Source: Arthrobacter sp. 131MFCol6.1 (GTDB lineage Bacteria; Actinomycetota; Actinomycetes; Actinomycetales; Micrococcaceae). Taken from it: a stretch of DNA of 64,000 nt. Positions within the stretch are counted from its first letter, which is position 1, and each line of letters begins with the position of its first letter. The notes under the pieces were generated by a model. That model searched no databases. It saw only the letters and a program-made list of their open reading frames with translations, and was not told the origin of the DNA. Both the position numbers and the translations under genes were made by a program. The stretch is from positions 433,997 through 497,996 of the forward strand of contig NZ_KB895541.1 of the NCBI RefSeq assembly GCF_000374925.1. Direction: 5' to 3'. This document shows, piece after piece, positions 1-8,909 of this stretch.

Positions 1-293
1 GCTCCGTCGCCGTCTACGCCAACAACGGCGGCGATCAGGTGAGCCTGGACGTGCGCCGGCATTTCAGCCTCAACGTCCGCTACCAGTTTGTGCTGCTCTA
101 CACGGTTGGTATGGCGGCTGTGCAAGCCGCCGCCGAGGACATCAATGCGGCCATCGCCGACGGCGCCCTTCCGGTGGGAGAGGCCGCGGGCCTTCCGCTG
201 CATCGCTTTGACCTGGCTGACACGGCGGCGGCCCACACGGCCGTGGAAGAGGGCATCGTCGGCAAGGTGCTGATCGATGTGTCAACGAACTAG
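1..293 (+). CDS. Zinc-type alcohol dehydrogenase / NADPH:quinone reductase, C-terminal part (5' end outside window)
   Basis: Only the last ~97 residues are visible; the reading frame is open from base 3 and ends with TAG at 291-293. The fragment carries the usual end of the quinone-oxidoreductase branch of the MDR superfamily: a helix after the Rossmann fold, a stretch reading ADGALPVG, an AAAHTAVEEG helix and the terminal strand GKVLIDV. Members reduce quinones or other activated carbonyls with NADPH in the cytoplasm. The nucleotide-binding domain is outside the window, so substrate and cofactor cannot be judged. It is followed by a DJ-1 family gene on the same strand after 74 bases. Confidence 0.75.
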   Translation, partial: SVAVYANNGGDQVSLDVRRHFSLNVRYQFVLLYTVGMAAVQAAAEDINAAIADGALPVGEAAGLPLHRFDLADTAAAHTAVEEGIVGKVLIDVSTN

Positions 294-367
294 CCGACAC
301 CGTTTCGGGCGCTGAGGGCCCGAAGTGGGCTGGGCGTAGGGTGGAAGCTGGACGAAAGGAAGAATTC

Positions 368-1141
368 ATGAAGAAAATCCTCATGGTACTGACCAGCGTT
401 TCCGAGATCGGCGATACCGGAGAGAAGACCGGCTACAACGTGGCCGAGGCCGCACATCCGTGGAAGGTCTTCAAGGATTCCGGGCATTTCGTCGACTTCG
501 CGTCCATCCAGGGCGGCCAGCCCCCGCGCGACGAGGTGGACTCGGAAGATCCCATCCAGGTCGCCTTCACGGAGGACGAGACCACGCGCGCCGGTCTCTA
601 TAACACTGCCCGCGTCGACGTCGTTGATCCCGACCAGTACGACGCCGTCTATCTCGTGGGCGGCCACGGCACCATGTGGGACTTCCCGGACAGCAAAGGC
701 TTGCAGGATCTGGTGGCCAGCGTCTACAACGCCGGCGGCCTGGTGGGCGCGGTTTGCCACGGACCGGCCGGCCTGCTGAACGTGGAATTGAAGAACGGGC
801 TTCGCCTTGTCGAGGGCCGTAAGGTGGCCGCCTTCACCAACGACGAGGAGGTAGCTGCGGGGAAGGACAAGGTCATTCCGTTCTTCTTGGCCGACCGGCT
901 TGAGGAACAGGGCGCCACCCACGTCGCCGCTGCTGTCTTTGAGGAGAAGGTTGTGGTTGACGAGCGGCTGGTGACCGGGCAGAACCCGGCCTCAGCCGCC
1001 GGCGTGGCCAAGGAGATGGAGAAGCTCTTCGCAGAGGTCATCCACCAGGAAAAGGCCGAGGAAAAGCACGACGCGGAGGCTCTTCGCGCCGAGAAGGACG
1101 CCGAGAAAGACGCCAAGAAGGCGGCAGACACCGAGCACTAG
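368..1141 (+). CDS. DJ-1/PfpI family protein (type 1 glutamine amidotransferase-like)
   Basis: A 257-residue protein starting at ATG 368, eight bases after an AAGGAAG ribosome site; an in-frame GTG at 341 is less likely because it lacks one. The DJ-1/PfpI fold is shown by the nucleophile elbow AVCHGPAG with Cys130 followed by His131, and by the preceding VYLVGGHGTMWDF strand-loop. This places it near the Hsp31/YajL-like chaperone, glyoxalase or deglycase proteins; the exact activity is not decided by sequence. The last ~40 residues are a Lys/Glu/Ala-rich charged helix (many KAEEK/EKDAEK units), an extension unusual for the family. The gene ends in a strong rho-independent terminator. Confidence 0.85.
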   Translation: MKKILMVLTSVSEIGDTGEKTGYNVAEAAHPWKVFKDSGHFVDFASIQGGQPPRDEVDSEDPIQVAFTEDETTRAGLYNTARVDVVDPDQYDAVYLVGGHGTMWDFPDSKGLQDLVASVYNAGGLVGAVCHGPAGLLNVELKNGLRLVEGRKVAAFTNDEEVAAGKDKVIPFFLADRLEEQGATHVAAAVFEEKVVVDERLVTGQNPASAAGVAKEMEKLFAEVIHQEKAEEKHDAEALRAEKDAEKDAKKAADTEH

Positions 1142-1159
1142 CGCAGCCGTTGAGTGACA

Positions 1160-1188
1160 GCAAAACCCCTCGTCAGAGGGGTTTTTGC
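1160..1188 (+). terminator. Rho-independent terminator after the DJ-1 family gene
   Basis: The stem AAAACCCCT / AGGGGTTTT with a short loop is followed by a T-rich run. It lies 20 bases after the stop codon at 1141 and faces the end of the converging amidohydrolase gene, so it may serve both strands. Confidence 0.85.
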
Positions 1189-1223
1189 TTTAACGTGTGG
1201 ACAATGACCGTGGTGGAGTCCCG

Positions 1224-2363
1224 TTACGGCAGTCCGTAGACCCTTCGGGCGTTCTCCCGCGCGACAAGCTCCACAACGCGGCGGGCATCGGCGTCCGACC
1301 ACTCGTCGTCGTCAATCCACTGGCCGAAGATGGCTGCAATCGCGTTGCGCCACAGCCGCGCGCCGAGGTAGTGGAGCTCAGCCGGGCCGATGGCATCGGA
1401 CGAGTAAAGGATCTTAGTGAAGGGGGCGAGTTCGAACGAGCGCGCGATGAGGCTCCGGCTCCGGACTCCGACGTGGTTCACCGCCAGGCCGACGTCGAGG
1501 TAGACGTTGTCGAAGGCCTGGGCGAGATAGCCGGCCTCACGCTCGAACGGGTAGCAGTGCAGGAGCAGGACGGGGACCCTGCTGGCTTGAACCGACCGGA
1601 GAAAGTCGAGCAGAAGCAGGGGGTTCGCCCGGTCAAGGTCCAGCTCCCGGTCCCCGAACCCGACGTGGAGCTGGAGTGGAAGCCCGAGCGAGATGGCGCA
1701 GTGCAGGCCGAAACGGATGAGGGTGAGGTCATCAAGACGCACCGGCCCACCGGACTCGATCCGCTGCCGCCACCGCTTCGCGGACTCAGCCACGTTGCGG
1801 TCGGCCGGCCGGGAGAGGTCGTGATTGAAGCCGGCCCGGTAGGCCAGAACCGACTTGGCCCCCACGACAATCCGGGGGCGGCTGGCCAGCAGCGCGGTGA
1901 ACGCCTCCACGTAGTCGCCCGGATCCTGGCCGGATTGGATCAGGGTTTCGGCGAGGGTTTCCAGGCGTACGATCTCGCGGACGGTGGCCCCGGCAGTTTC
2001 CGCCATCCCGGGTGGATCGAGCATGGCCCCGGTGTTGAATCCGGCGTCGATGAGCCAGTGACTGACTCCGGCTGCCCGGGTCATCCGTCGGCTGATTTCC
2101 AGTTCGCCGAGTTCGCTGCGGCGCCGCCAGTAGAGCTCGGGCGAGACGTGCCGGGGCAGGTCGATGATCTCGGCGCACCAGCGGCGGAGGGCGAAGCCCA
2201 GTTGGGAGTCGTAGGCCGCCGACGGTTCGGTGAGGGGCTCGCTGTTGGCCTCGTTCAGCGAATTCTGAAAGCGGGTTTCGTCGCCGTCGACCCCATACGC
2301 GCCGTGAACGTGATGGTCGATGAGCCGTATGTCTTCGACAAATCCGGCGAACGACGTTCCCAT
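1224..2363 (-). CDS. Amidohydrolase family protein (FluG N-terminal-like)
   Basis: A 379-residue protein of the TIM-barrel amidohydrolase superfamily. A metal-binding H-x-H is seen near the N-terminus (His18 and His20 in LIDHHVHG), and later strands end in typical metal or catalytic positions (VLLLHCYPF; ILYSSDAIG with an Asp). The family cleaves or decarboxylates small carboxylates and amides. The start ATG overlaps the stop codon of the upstream glutamine-synthetase-like gene by one base (TGATG), so translation is almost certainly coupled. This pair corresponds to the two domains of the eukaryotic FluG/nodulin-glutamine synthetase fusion. The substrate is unknown. Confidence 0.85.
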   Translation of the reverse strand: MGTSFAGFVEDIRLIDHHVHGAYGVDGDETRFQNSLNEANSEPLTEPSAAYDSQLGFALRRWCAEIIDLPRHVSPELYWRRRSELGELEISRRMTRAAGVSHWLIDAGFNTGAMLDPPGMAETAGATVREIVRLETLAETLIQSGQDPGDYVEAFTALLASRPRIVVGAKSVLAYRAGFNHDLSRPADRNVAESAKRWRQRIESGGPVRLDDLTLIRFGLHCAISLGLPLQLHVGFGDRELDLDRANPLLLLDFLRSVQASRVPVLLLHCYPFEREAGYLAQAFDNVYLDVGLAVNHVGVRSRSLIARSFELAPFTKILYSSDAIGPAELHYLGARLWRNAIAAIFGQWIDDDEWSDADARRVVELVARENARRVYGLP

Positions 2364-3736
2364 CAGATCGACCAGGCAAGGCGGAATAGGGCCGCGAGTT
2401 CCTTGGGGTCCCGGGCCCCGTGGGTCTCCTGCTCATGGCGCCGCACCGCAACGGTGGCGTCGACCACCTCATTGCCCAGCAGTCTTCGGGCGGACGCGGA
2501 GTTTTCCAGGGACGTGATGATTTCCGACGGCGAGTCCGAGACGGTGCCGATCCCTGCGGCCTGCCTTTCCGCCGCGGAGAGGCGGCTTGGGTCGCCGGTA
2601 ACTTCAGCAGGCAGGCGGCTGCCGCTCGTGATGCCCTCGAGAGCCAGGGCCAGGATGGCGGCGGAGGCCAGGTACACGTTGGCGGACCCGTCGATGACCT
2701 TGACTTCGACGTTGGCCCCGTGGGGATTGCCCACACCGCCGTCGATGAAACGGACGGATGCTTCACGGTTTTCCAGGCCCCAACACAAAGCGGCACCCGA
2801 CCACGCTCCGGGCGTGAGCCTGATCCCGGACAGGATAGAACCGGTGAGCAGTCCCTGCACCTCGGGAAGCCCTTGGATGATGCCCCCGATCGCGGCCCCG
2901 CCCTCCTCGGTGATGCCGTACGGGCCAGGGCCGCCGCTGAAGAGGGGTGCTCCGCCACGGGAGAGGGAGAAGTGCTGGTGGGCGCCACTGCCAACCGAAC
3001 CGGGGAAGGGGGCGGGAGAGAACGAGGCCTGCAGCTTGTGGGCACGGGCGACCCTGCCGACAATGATCTTGGCCAGCACCACGGTGTCCGCTGCCGCAAG
3101 CGGGTCTCCCGGGGCAAGGGAGAGCTCAAACTGGTTGCGGCCGTATTCCGCGTGGAGCTGTTCAACCTGAGCGCCCGAATCCTCCATGGCGGCCAGCAGG
3201 TCGGTGAGGAATTGCTCCCGGTCAAGCAACCCGGTCAGCCCGTACGGGGCCCAGGGGGCGTCGTCGAGCGCCGTACCGTCGGCGGCGACAAGCACGAACT
3301 CCAGCTCGTGGCCCACGAGTGCCCGATAGCCGGCGGTTGCGGCCCGCTCCTGGACTCGGGCCAGCGTGCCACGCGCGCAGGCCGGATCCCGGCTCCCATC
3401 CTGGCGGAACATGTCTGCGGGAGCCCACGCCAGGCCTCCGCCGAGACTGCGCAACCCCGTGGGATCGATCCTCAGGCGCAGGTCGCCGACGGCGCTGATG
3501 CTGTCGGTGAAGGCGATGGCGCCGTCAATACAGAAGACATGCCAGACCGGAGCGGCACCCATGCCGGCCCGGTGGAAGGCGCCGAGCCGGGCCACCGGGA
3601 CACTCTTGGCAAGGGTGATTCCGGCCGCGTTCACCATCGTTCCGATGACCAGACGAACGTCGGCCTGTTGGAGCCGGTCCGCTGCCGCATCGAGGTCGGC
3701 CGCGTCGAAAGCGGGGAAGCCCGAGCCATCGCTCAT
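2363..3736 (-). CDS. Glutamine synthetase-like protein (FluG C-terminal-like ligase)
   Basis: A 457-residue protein of the glutamine synthetase fold. Catalytic-domain signatures include GHELEFVL, EYGRNQFELS, the nucleotide loop region GSVGSGAHQHFSL and the late ENREASVRF arginine motif. Members ligate ammonia or an amine to the gamma-carboxyl of glutamate using ATP. Divergent copies act as gamma-glutamyl-amine synthetases instead of in ammonia assimilation. I chose ATG 3736 because GAGGAAGG lies upstream; a longer frame to 3871 has no such site and lacks family similarity. It forms an operon with the overlapping amidohydrolase, which suggests ligation and hydrolysis of gamma-glutamyl or related amides. 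True GlnA function is unlikely. Confidence 0.85.
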   Translation of the reverse strand: MSDGSGFPAFDAADLDAAADRLQQADVRLVIGTMVNAAGITLAKSVPVARLGAFHRAGMGAAPVWHVFCIDGAIAFTDSISAVGDLRLRIDPTGLRSLGGGLAWAPADMFRQDGSRDPACARGTLARVQERAATAGYRALVGHELEFVLVAADGTALDDAPWAPYGLTGLLDREQFLTDLLAAMEDSGAQVEQLHAEYGRNQFELSLAPGDPLAAADTVVLAKIIVGRVARAHKLQASFSPAPFPGSVGSGAHQHFSLSRGGAPLFSGGPGPYGITEEGGAAIGGIIQGLPEVQGLLTGSILSGIRLTPGAWSGAALCWGLENREASVRFIDGGVGNPHGANVEVKVIDGSANVYLASAAILALALEGITSGSRLPAEVTGDPSRLSAAERQAAGIGTVSDSPSEIITSLENSASARRLLGNEVVDATVAVRRHEQETHGARDPKELAALFRLAWSI

Positions 3737-3796
3737 AGGGATATTCTGCACCTTCCTCGCGAGCACGGAAGGCACAGCAGGAGCGATCCAGCTGGC

Positions 3797-3811
3797 CAAA
3801 CAATCGGTTTG
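3797..3811. promoter_or_regulatory. Inverted repeat CAAAC-N5-GTTTG in a divergent promoter region
   Basis: The 262-base gap between the glutamine-synthetase-like gene and the NTF2-like gene contains this short dyad. Its position 60 bases upstream of the leftward start fits an operator. No regulator gene is adjacent, so this is a weak call. Confidence 0.3.
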
Positions 3812-3998
3812 TGCTGCTGGAAGAACGGGGGAGGGAAGGTTGAACCGATGCGACCCGCGGTCCGGCTCCACTATGGCCAGGCCACGCCAGCCCTTGTGGC
3901 CACCACGAGGCAGGCTTAGGATGGCGGGGCCGCGATGGCCTGGACGGCGATGGACCTATCCGGCCGTTGACGGACAGTGTGCCCTTTGAAGGTCCGAC

Positions 3999-4418
3999 GT
4001 GAGCGAGCGGGATGACTTCATGGCCTGGGTTGGCTCGCGTCTCAAAGACGCCGAGACCGCCCTGCATAACGGCGATGCCGCGCCGCGGTTCGCCATCTGG
4101 TCACGAAGAGAGCCCGTCTCCGTGCTCGGCGCGTGGATGTCCGGCAGCGGTGCCGAGGACGTGGGGCACATCTTCCGTCAACTGGAAGCATCGTTCTCGC
4201 ATTGCACGTCATACACGCACGAAGTGATTGCTGCCGACGTGATCGGGGACATGGCCTATACCGTCGGCTACGAGCATACAAGCGCCTCGGTGAACGGAGA
4301 GCCCAGGGACTACACGCTGCGCGTGACTCAGGTCTACCGGCGCGAGGATGGCGAGTGGAAGGTCGCCCATCGCCACGCAGACACGCTGGCGCAGCCGGAC
4401 AAGCCTCAGGACGCCTGA
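3999..4418 (+). CDS. SnoaL/NTF2-like (DUF4440-type) protein
   Basis: A 139-residue cytoplasmic protein with the cone-shaped NTF2 pattern: two N-terminal helices, a GDMAYTVGYEHTS strand, then TLRVTQVYRREDGEWKVAHRHAD. That last segment is the typical end of ketosteroid-isomerase-like and DUF4440 proteins. The start is GTG 3999. Proteins of this fold are isomerases, hydrolases or binding proteins, and no catalytic residue set identifies one here. The gene stands alone between a divergent operon and the converging LigD polymerase gene. Confidence 0.8.
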   Translation: MSERDDFMAWVGSRLKDAETALHNGDAAPRFAIWSRREPVSVLGAWMSGSGAEDVGHIFRQLEASFSHCTSYTHEVIAADVIGDMAYTVGYEHTSASVNGEPRDYTLRVTQVYRREDGEWKVAHRHADTLAQPDKPQDA

Positions 4419-4430
4419 GCGCAGTCCGGT

Positions 4431-4484
4431 GGTGTCAGGAGCCGGTGTCAGGAGCCGGTGGTCAGGACCCAGTGGTCAGGACCC
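4431..4484. repeat. Short tandem repeat, four copies of ~13-14 bases
   Basis: Four head-to-tail copies read GGTGTCAGGAGCC, GGTGTCAGGAGCC, GGTGGTCAGGACCC and AGTGGTCAGGACCC. The last copy carries the stop codon and the final residues of the leftward LigD polymerase gene, so slippage here would change or extend that protein. Confidence 0.85.
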
Positions 4485-5720
4485 CGGGCGCCCGGGCCAC
4501 TCTTTGCCCGCCCAGGGGTCGTAGTCTGCGATGAGGTCCTCCTGTGGCAGACGCTCCTTTTCCGGGACATGCTGCAGGTTCACCCGCACCCGGTACCAGA
4601 GCGAACTCGAACCCCGCATTCCGTCGACGAGTATGTCAGCGGGGTGCAGGCTCGGCAGGAGGTCCGCGTGGCGGGTCTTCCATTCCTCGAGCGCCGCCAG
4701 CGCCTCGGGCTTGGTCTTGGTCCGTGCCACCTCGATGAGCGGCATCACCGACTGCCGGCGGCCCAGCCCGTCGCCGCCGCGCGGTGGCTTCTCGGCGGGG
4801 CCGAGCTCGGCAGCCAGGGTGATGAGTCTGTCGAGCGCCCCAACCGCGTCGTCGATCCCGGCATGGGGGTCGCCCATCGCTGCGTAGCGTTCAAGCACCG
4901 TGGGCACCGTGAATTGTTCCGGCCGGGTGGAGGTAACCTCGTCCCACGTGAGCGGAGTCGAGACCCGGGCGTCGGGCAGGGGCCGGATCGAGTATGCCGA
5001 TGCCACGGTGCGGTCCTTGGCGTTCTGATTGAAGTCGACGAACACACTCTCGCCGCGCTCCTCCTTCCACCACCGCGCGGTGGCGAGGCCCGGAGCGCGG
5101 TTCTCGACCTCGCGGGCGAGGGTCTCGGCGGCGAGCCGCACGTCGCTGTATGACCACTGGGGCGCGATGCGCACGAGGATGTGGAGTCCCCGCGAACCGC
5201 TCGTTTTCGGCCACCCCACCAGTCCCACGTCGTCGAGCACCTCCCGCGCGACATAGGCGACGTCAACGATCTGCGCCCACTCGACCCCCGGCATCGGGTC
5301 GAGGTCGACCCGGAGCTCGTCGGGATGATCAAGGTCCTCGGCACGCACGGGGTGCGGGTTGAGGTCCAGGCATCCGAGATTCACCACCCACGCCAAGCCC
5401 GCAGCATCCCTGATGACGGCCTCCTCGGCTGATGTGCCTGACGCGTAATGCAGCGTCGCCGTGTCGATGAAGTCGGGGTGGTTTTCGGGCACGCGCTTCT
5501 GAAAGAACGGCTCGGCACCGATCCCCTTCGGGAAGCGCTTGAGCACCATGGGCCGTCCGCCTGCGCCACGCAGCGCACCGTCGGCGACGGTGAGGTAGTA
5601 GCGGACCAGGTCGAGCTTGGTCAGCCCGGGTTCGGGGAACACCACCTTGTCCGGACTCGAGATGCGGACCTCGTAGCCGCCAATGGTGAGGATCTCGGCG
5701 GGGGCCTTTGACGGGTTCAT
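4476..5720 (-). CDS. LigD-type primase-polymerase domain protein, stand-alone
   Basis: A 414-residue protein of the archaeo-eukaryotic primase family found as the polymerase domain of LigD in bacterial non-homologous end joining. The first ~290 residues are the polymerase domain: KVVFPEPGLTKLDLVRYY, VLKRFPKGI, FFQKRVPENHP, the catalytic metal motif VDLDP and the SGSRGLHILVRI segment. The remaining ~120 residues form a C-terminal extension with no ligase motif (no K-x-DG) and no nuclease motif, so it is not a full LigD. It probably adds nucleotides at DNA ends together with Ku and a separate ligase. The C-terminus runs into a tandem repeat. Confidence 0.9.
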   Translation of the reverse strand: MNPSKAPAEILTIGGYEVRISSPDKVVFPEPGLTKLDLVRYYLTVADGALRGAGGRPMVLKRFPKGIGAEPFFQKRVPENHPDFIDTATLHYASGTSAEEAVIRDAAGLAWVVNLGCLDLNPHPVRAEDLDHPDELRVDLDPMPGVEWAQIVDVAYVAREVLDDVGLVGWPKTSGSRGLHILVRIAPQWSYSDVRLAAETLAREVENRAPGLATARWWKEERGESVFVDFNQNAKDRTVASAYSIRPLPDARVSTPLTWDEVTSTRPEQFTVPTVLERYAAMGDPHAGIDDAVGALDRLITLAAELGPAEKPPRGGDGLGRRQSVMPLIEVARTKTKPEALAALEEWKTRHADLLPSLHPADILVDGMRGSSSLWYRVRVNLQHVPEKERLPQEDLIADYDPWAGKEWPGRPGS

Positions 5721-5768
5721 TCCGCCACGCTAGTTCCGGCCGGCTGCGCTTGGGAATAGCATTCCGGC

Positions 5769-6161
5769 ATGGACGCCAAGTTATTCGCCTATCTCAGCTA
5801 CAGTGACGCACCCGCAGCCCTGGACTGGCTCCAGGAAGTGGGCTTTGACCTCATTCACCGGCTGGACGGCGCTGCAGGGACGGTGCTGCACGCCGAGATT
5901 TGCATGGGGGAGGCCGTGCTAATGGTGGCAAGTAACGACGCCGAGTACCGGCGGCCGCCACTTGTCGGTCGATCGACCGGCCAGGGACTATATCTGCTGG
6001 TTGAAGACGTCGACGCATTTCATCAGAAGGCCCTCGCCGCGGGCGGAACCTCAGTGATCGGGCCCGAAGACACCCAATGGGGCACGCGGCGCTGCCGGGT
6101 GCTCGATCCCCAAGGACAGGAATGGAGCGCCGGCACCTACGAGCCCGGAAAGGGCTCGTGA
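5769..6161 (+). CDS. VOC (glyoxalase/bleomycin resistance-like) family protein
   Basis: A 130-residue protein with one full glyoxalase-fold module pair. It opens with YLSYSDAPAALDWLQEVGFD and ends with CRVLDPQGQEWSAGTYEPG, the usual final beta strand. YdcE/PhnB-like and resistance-type VOC proteins share this shape. A metal-binding Glu/His set is not certain. The gene is divergent from the LigD polymerase gene, with only 48 bases between their starts. Its substrate is unknown. Confidence 0.85.
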   Translation: MDAKLFAYLSYSDAPAALDWLQEVGFDLIHRLDGAAGTVLHAEICMGEAVLMVASNDAEYRRPPLVGRSTGQGLYLLVEDVDAFHQKALAAGGTSVIGPEDTQWGTRRCRVLDPQGQEWSAGTYEPGKGS

Positions 6162-6184
6162 CTCATTCTTGCTCCGGCCGCCAG

Positions 6185-7222
6185 TCAGGTGTGGGCAGGG
6201 GGAGCGGTGGTGTTTCGAACGACGAGGCGCGGGACCAGCACGTCGGTGCGTGGCGGCAGGGAGGGGTCGGCGATGCGGGCGAGGAGAAACTCCGCGGCGC
6301 GGATGCCTACGTCCCGGCTGACCGGGTCGACGGTGGTCAGAGAGACGTGCCGGATCCCGGCGAGATAGGTGTTGTCGTATCCGACCAGTGAGAGCTGTGC
6401 CGGGACGCTGATGCCATGCTCGTCGGCGGCTGAGAGCGCACCGACGGCGAGGATGTCGTTGGCGGCGAAGACCGCTGAGGGGGGTAGGCCGCTCTCGATA
6501 AGGCGGCTCATTGCCTCAAAGCCGGAATGTTCACTCAAGTCCGTGGCTATCACCCGGATGTAGTCCTGCAAGCCGTGGCGGGTCATCGTGTCCCTGTAGG
6601 CGTCGGCCCGCACGGCAGCGGACCCGGTGGGGGCGGTGAGGAACGCAATGTCGCTGTGGCCGAGTCCAATCAGGTGTTCGACGGCCATCCGGGCGCCGGC
6701 GGCGTCGTCGTTGGTGACGCGGTCCGCCGCCGGGAGGTCGAAGGCGCGCGTGCCGGCGACGACGGCTGGCGTGTGCAGTGTGGCGCGTGTGAGGTCTTCA
6801 TCGGGGTTGAAGTCTCCGGCGATGACGAGGCCGTCGACGCGCAGTTCCATGAAGGCGGACACCGGGCTTTCCCCCGGGCGGGCCAGATAGCGGGGATCGC
6901 CGAGGACCATCCGAAGGTTCTGTTCCCGGAAAATGTTCTGCATGCCGTCGAGGAGCTCCACGAACCAGGGATTGGCGAGGTCGTCCAGCAGGACTCCCAC
7001 TGTTTGCGTCCGTCCGCTGGCGAGCGAGCGGGCCGCATTGCTGGGCCTGTAATCGAGTGCGGCTATCGCGGTGGCGACAGCGTCTCTTTTTTGTTCACTC
7101 ACCTTGGGTGAACCCCGCAGCACCAGGGAAACGAGTGCGCGTGATACGCCGGCTTCGCGCGCCACATCCTCAATGGTGGCGCGCTTGGCCGCCCCATGCT
7201 GGTTCAGTTCGCTCCTGGACAA
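6185..7222 (-). CDS. LacI-family transcriptional regulator
   Basis: The N-terminal helix-turn-helix reads ATIEDVAREAGVSRALVS and is followed by the hinge helix PSNAARSLASGRT and a periplasmic-binding-protein-like sensor domain (VGVLLDDLANPW; VGYDNTYLAG). I place the start at TTG 7222 (345 residues), just after CAGGAGG; the frame stays open to 7372, but that extra 50 residues look non-coding. It lies downstream of a sugar porter gene in the same orientation. The perfect LacI-type palindrome at 8912-8927 in front of that porter is its probable operator, with a sugar or polyol as inducer. Confidence 0.9.
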   Translation of the reverse strand: MSRSELNQHGAAKRATIEDVAREAGVSRALVSLVLRGSPKVSEQKRDAVATAIAALDYRPSNAARSLASGRTQTVGVLLDDLANPWFVELLDGMQNIFREQNLRMVLGDPRYLARPGESPVSAFMELRVDGLVIAGDFNPDEDLTRATLHTPAVVAGTRAFDLPAADRVTNDDAAGARMAVEHLIGLGHSDIAFLTAPTGSAAVRADAYRDTMTRHGLQDYIRVIATDLSEHSGFEAMSRLIESGLPPSAVFAANDILAVGALSAADEHGISVPAQLSLVGYDNTYLAGIRHVSLTTVDPVSRDVGIRAAEFLLARIADPSLPPRTDVLVPRLVVRNTTAPPAHT

Positions 7223-7375
7223 ATGGCCTCCTGCCGGCAAGCGTACCGCGGGAAACACAGCAGTTCCGGCCGCCGCCCCCATGGGCACGCGCACCGGTTC
7301 CGCTGCTGCCTGACGCCGGCCGCATGCCGGTCCCGTGGGGAGGTATCGGCGGCTACGGCTGCGGACGTTCAATTC

Positions 7376-8824
7376 TCAGAGGGATACCGCCTTCTCGCCA
7401 GGTGCCGCGGGAGGCGCGATGATTGGGATGCCTCCGGTGCGGAAGTGCACCTCCAGTTCTTCCAAGGATTGCCCCTTCGTCTCCGGCACGAATTTCGCCA
7501 CGAAGATCAGGGAAACAATGTTCACCAGCACAAACACGGTGAACGTCCCCGTTGAGCCCAGGGCGACGACCAGGATCGGGAACAGGAAGGAGATTGCCGC
7601 GTTCACGGTCCAGAGCGCGAACACCGCAATGCCCATCGCGAAGCCGCGGATGGCCAGCGGGAAGATCTCGGAGAGCAGTAGCCACACGCAGGTGCCGATG
7701 AAGCACTGCACGAAGGCCACGAACAGCATCATCGCCGCCAGAATGGTGTAACTGACGAGGTCCGACTGGGGGAGCGTGAAGACGACGGCGAGGAGTGCCT
7801 GCGAAGCCACGACCCCGGAGAAGCCAATGACCAGCATGCGGCGGCGCCCGACGAAGCCCAGCAGCCAGATGCCCAGGACGGTCATCAGCACCGACGTCAC
7901 ACCGACGGCGATGGTAGCGACGAGCGAGGCGCTCACACCGAGGCCGCTGCGCTCGAGGATCGTGGGGGCGTAATAGTTCACGGTATTGATGCCCGTCGCC
8001 TGCTGGGCCACGGCGAGCCCGATGCCGACCCAGAGAAGCCGGCGCATCCAGGGATTGTTCTTCAGGTCGCGCCAGGCACTGGAGCGCTCATTCCGGGCAG
8101 TGGTCGCGGACTCGACGATTTCCTTGTACTCGAAGGCGGCTTCCTCCGGGCTGCGGCTGAAGTTGAGGATGCGCCGGCTCTCGTCGAGCCTGTCGCGGAT
8201 CGCGAACCAGCGTGGTGATTCGGGCAGGGCGAGCATGCCGATCAGCAGTGCGATGGCGGGGATGGACGCAACCCCAAGCATGATGCGCCAGACCTCAGAG
8301 TCGTGGATGACGGCGTCGAGGAGTGCGTTGATGGCAAAAGCAAGCATCTGGCCGGTAACGATCATCAGTTCGTTGATGGTGACCATGCGCCCGCGCAGAT
8401 GTGCGGGCGCCATTTCTGCCAGGTAGAGGGGGCACGTTACGGCGGCGGCGCCGACGCCAAGACCGAGGATGACGCGGGCCACGACCATGAACCCAACCGT
8501 CGGTGCGATGGCGCAGCCTATCGCCCCGACGAGAAAGAGCAGCGCGCAGACGAGCAGCGTGCCGCGCCGCCCGAGCTTATCGGCGAGCTTGCCGCCGCTC
8601 AGCGCGCCCACCGCGGCGCCGGGAAAGAGCAGTGCGCTGACGACGGTGGCCTCTTCGACCGGGCTCATGCTCAGGGAGTCCTGCATGTAGAGCAACGCAC
8701 CGGAGATCACTCCGGTGTCGTAGCCGAACAGGAGTCCGCCGAGTGTGGAGATGACGGTGAGACGGGCGAGATACCCGCGGTGTTTCGAGCCCGATGCGGG
8801 CGAGCTTGCTGTGTGCAACGACAT
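7376..8824 (-). CDS. Sugar porter (MFS) family transporter, polyol/hexose or myo-inositol type
   Basis: A 482-residue membrane protein with about 12 transmembrane segments. It has the sugar porter signatures: LLFGYDTGVISGAL in TM1, GGKLADKLGRRGTL after TM2, PESPRWF at the end of the first half, and PETKGQSLEELE at the C-terminus. These fit proton-coupled import of hexoses or inositol (XylE/IolT group). The gene has its own promoter with a LacI operator and is divergent from a Gfo/Idh dehydrogenase, a common pairing for inositol or sugar catabolism. The precise substrate cannot be read from sequence. Confidence 0.9.
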   Translation of the reverse strand: MSLHTASSPASGSKHRGYLARLTVISTLGGLLFGYDTGVISGALLYMQDSLSMSPVEEATVVSALLFPGAAVGALSGGKLADKLGRRGTLLVCALLFLVGAIGCAIAPTVGFMVVARVILGLGVGAAAVTCPLYLAEMAPAHLRGRMVTINELMIVTGQMLAFAINALLDAVIHDSEVWRIMLGVASIPAIALLIGMLALPESPRWFAIRDRLDESRRILNFSRSPEEAAFEYKEIVESATTARNERSSAWRDLKNNPWMRRLLWVGIGLAVAQQATGINTVNYYAPTILERSGLGVSASLVATIAVGVTSVLMTVLGIWLLGFVGRRRMLVIGFSGVVASQALLAVVFTLPQSDLVSYTILAAMMLFVAFVQCFIGTCVWLLLSEIFPLAIRGFAMGIAVFALWTVNAAISFLFPILVVALGSTGTFTVFVLVNIVSLIFVAKFVPETKGQSLEELEVHFRTGGIPIIAPPAAPGEKAVSL

Positions 8825-8909
8825 TGTTGACTTCCTCGATTCGGCCGACCTGAACGGCGGACTTTGAATTGGGAGCGTTCCCGGGAGTGTGCTGGATCAC
8901 GCACCTTCA

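Noticed and set aside
1197..3170. 657-codon plus-strand frame across the amidohydrolase and glutamine-synthetase-like genes
   Set aside because: It is antisense to two genes with recognisable motifs and has no ribosome site or domain.
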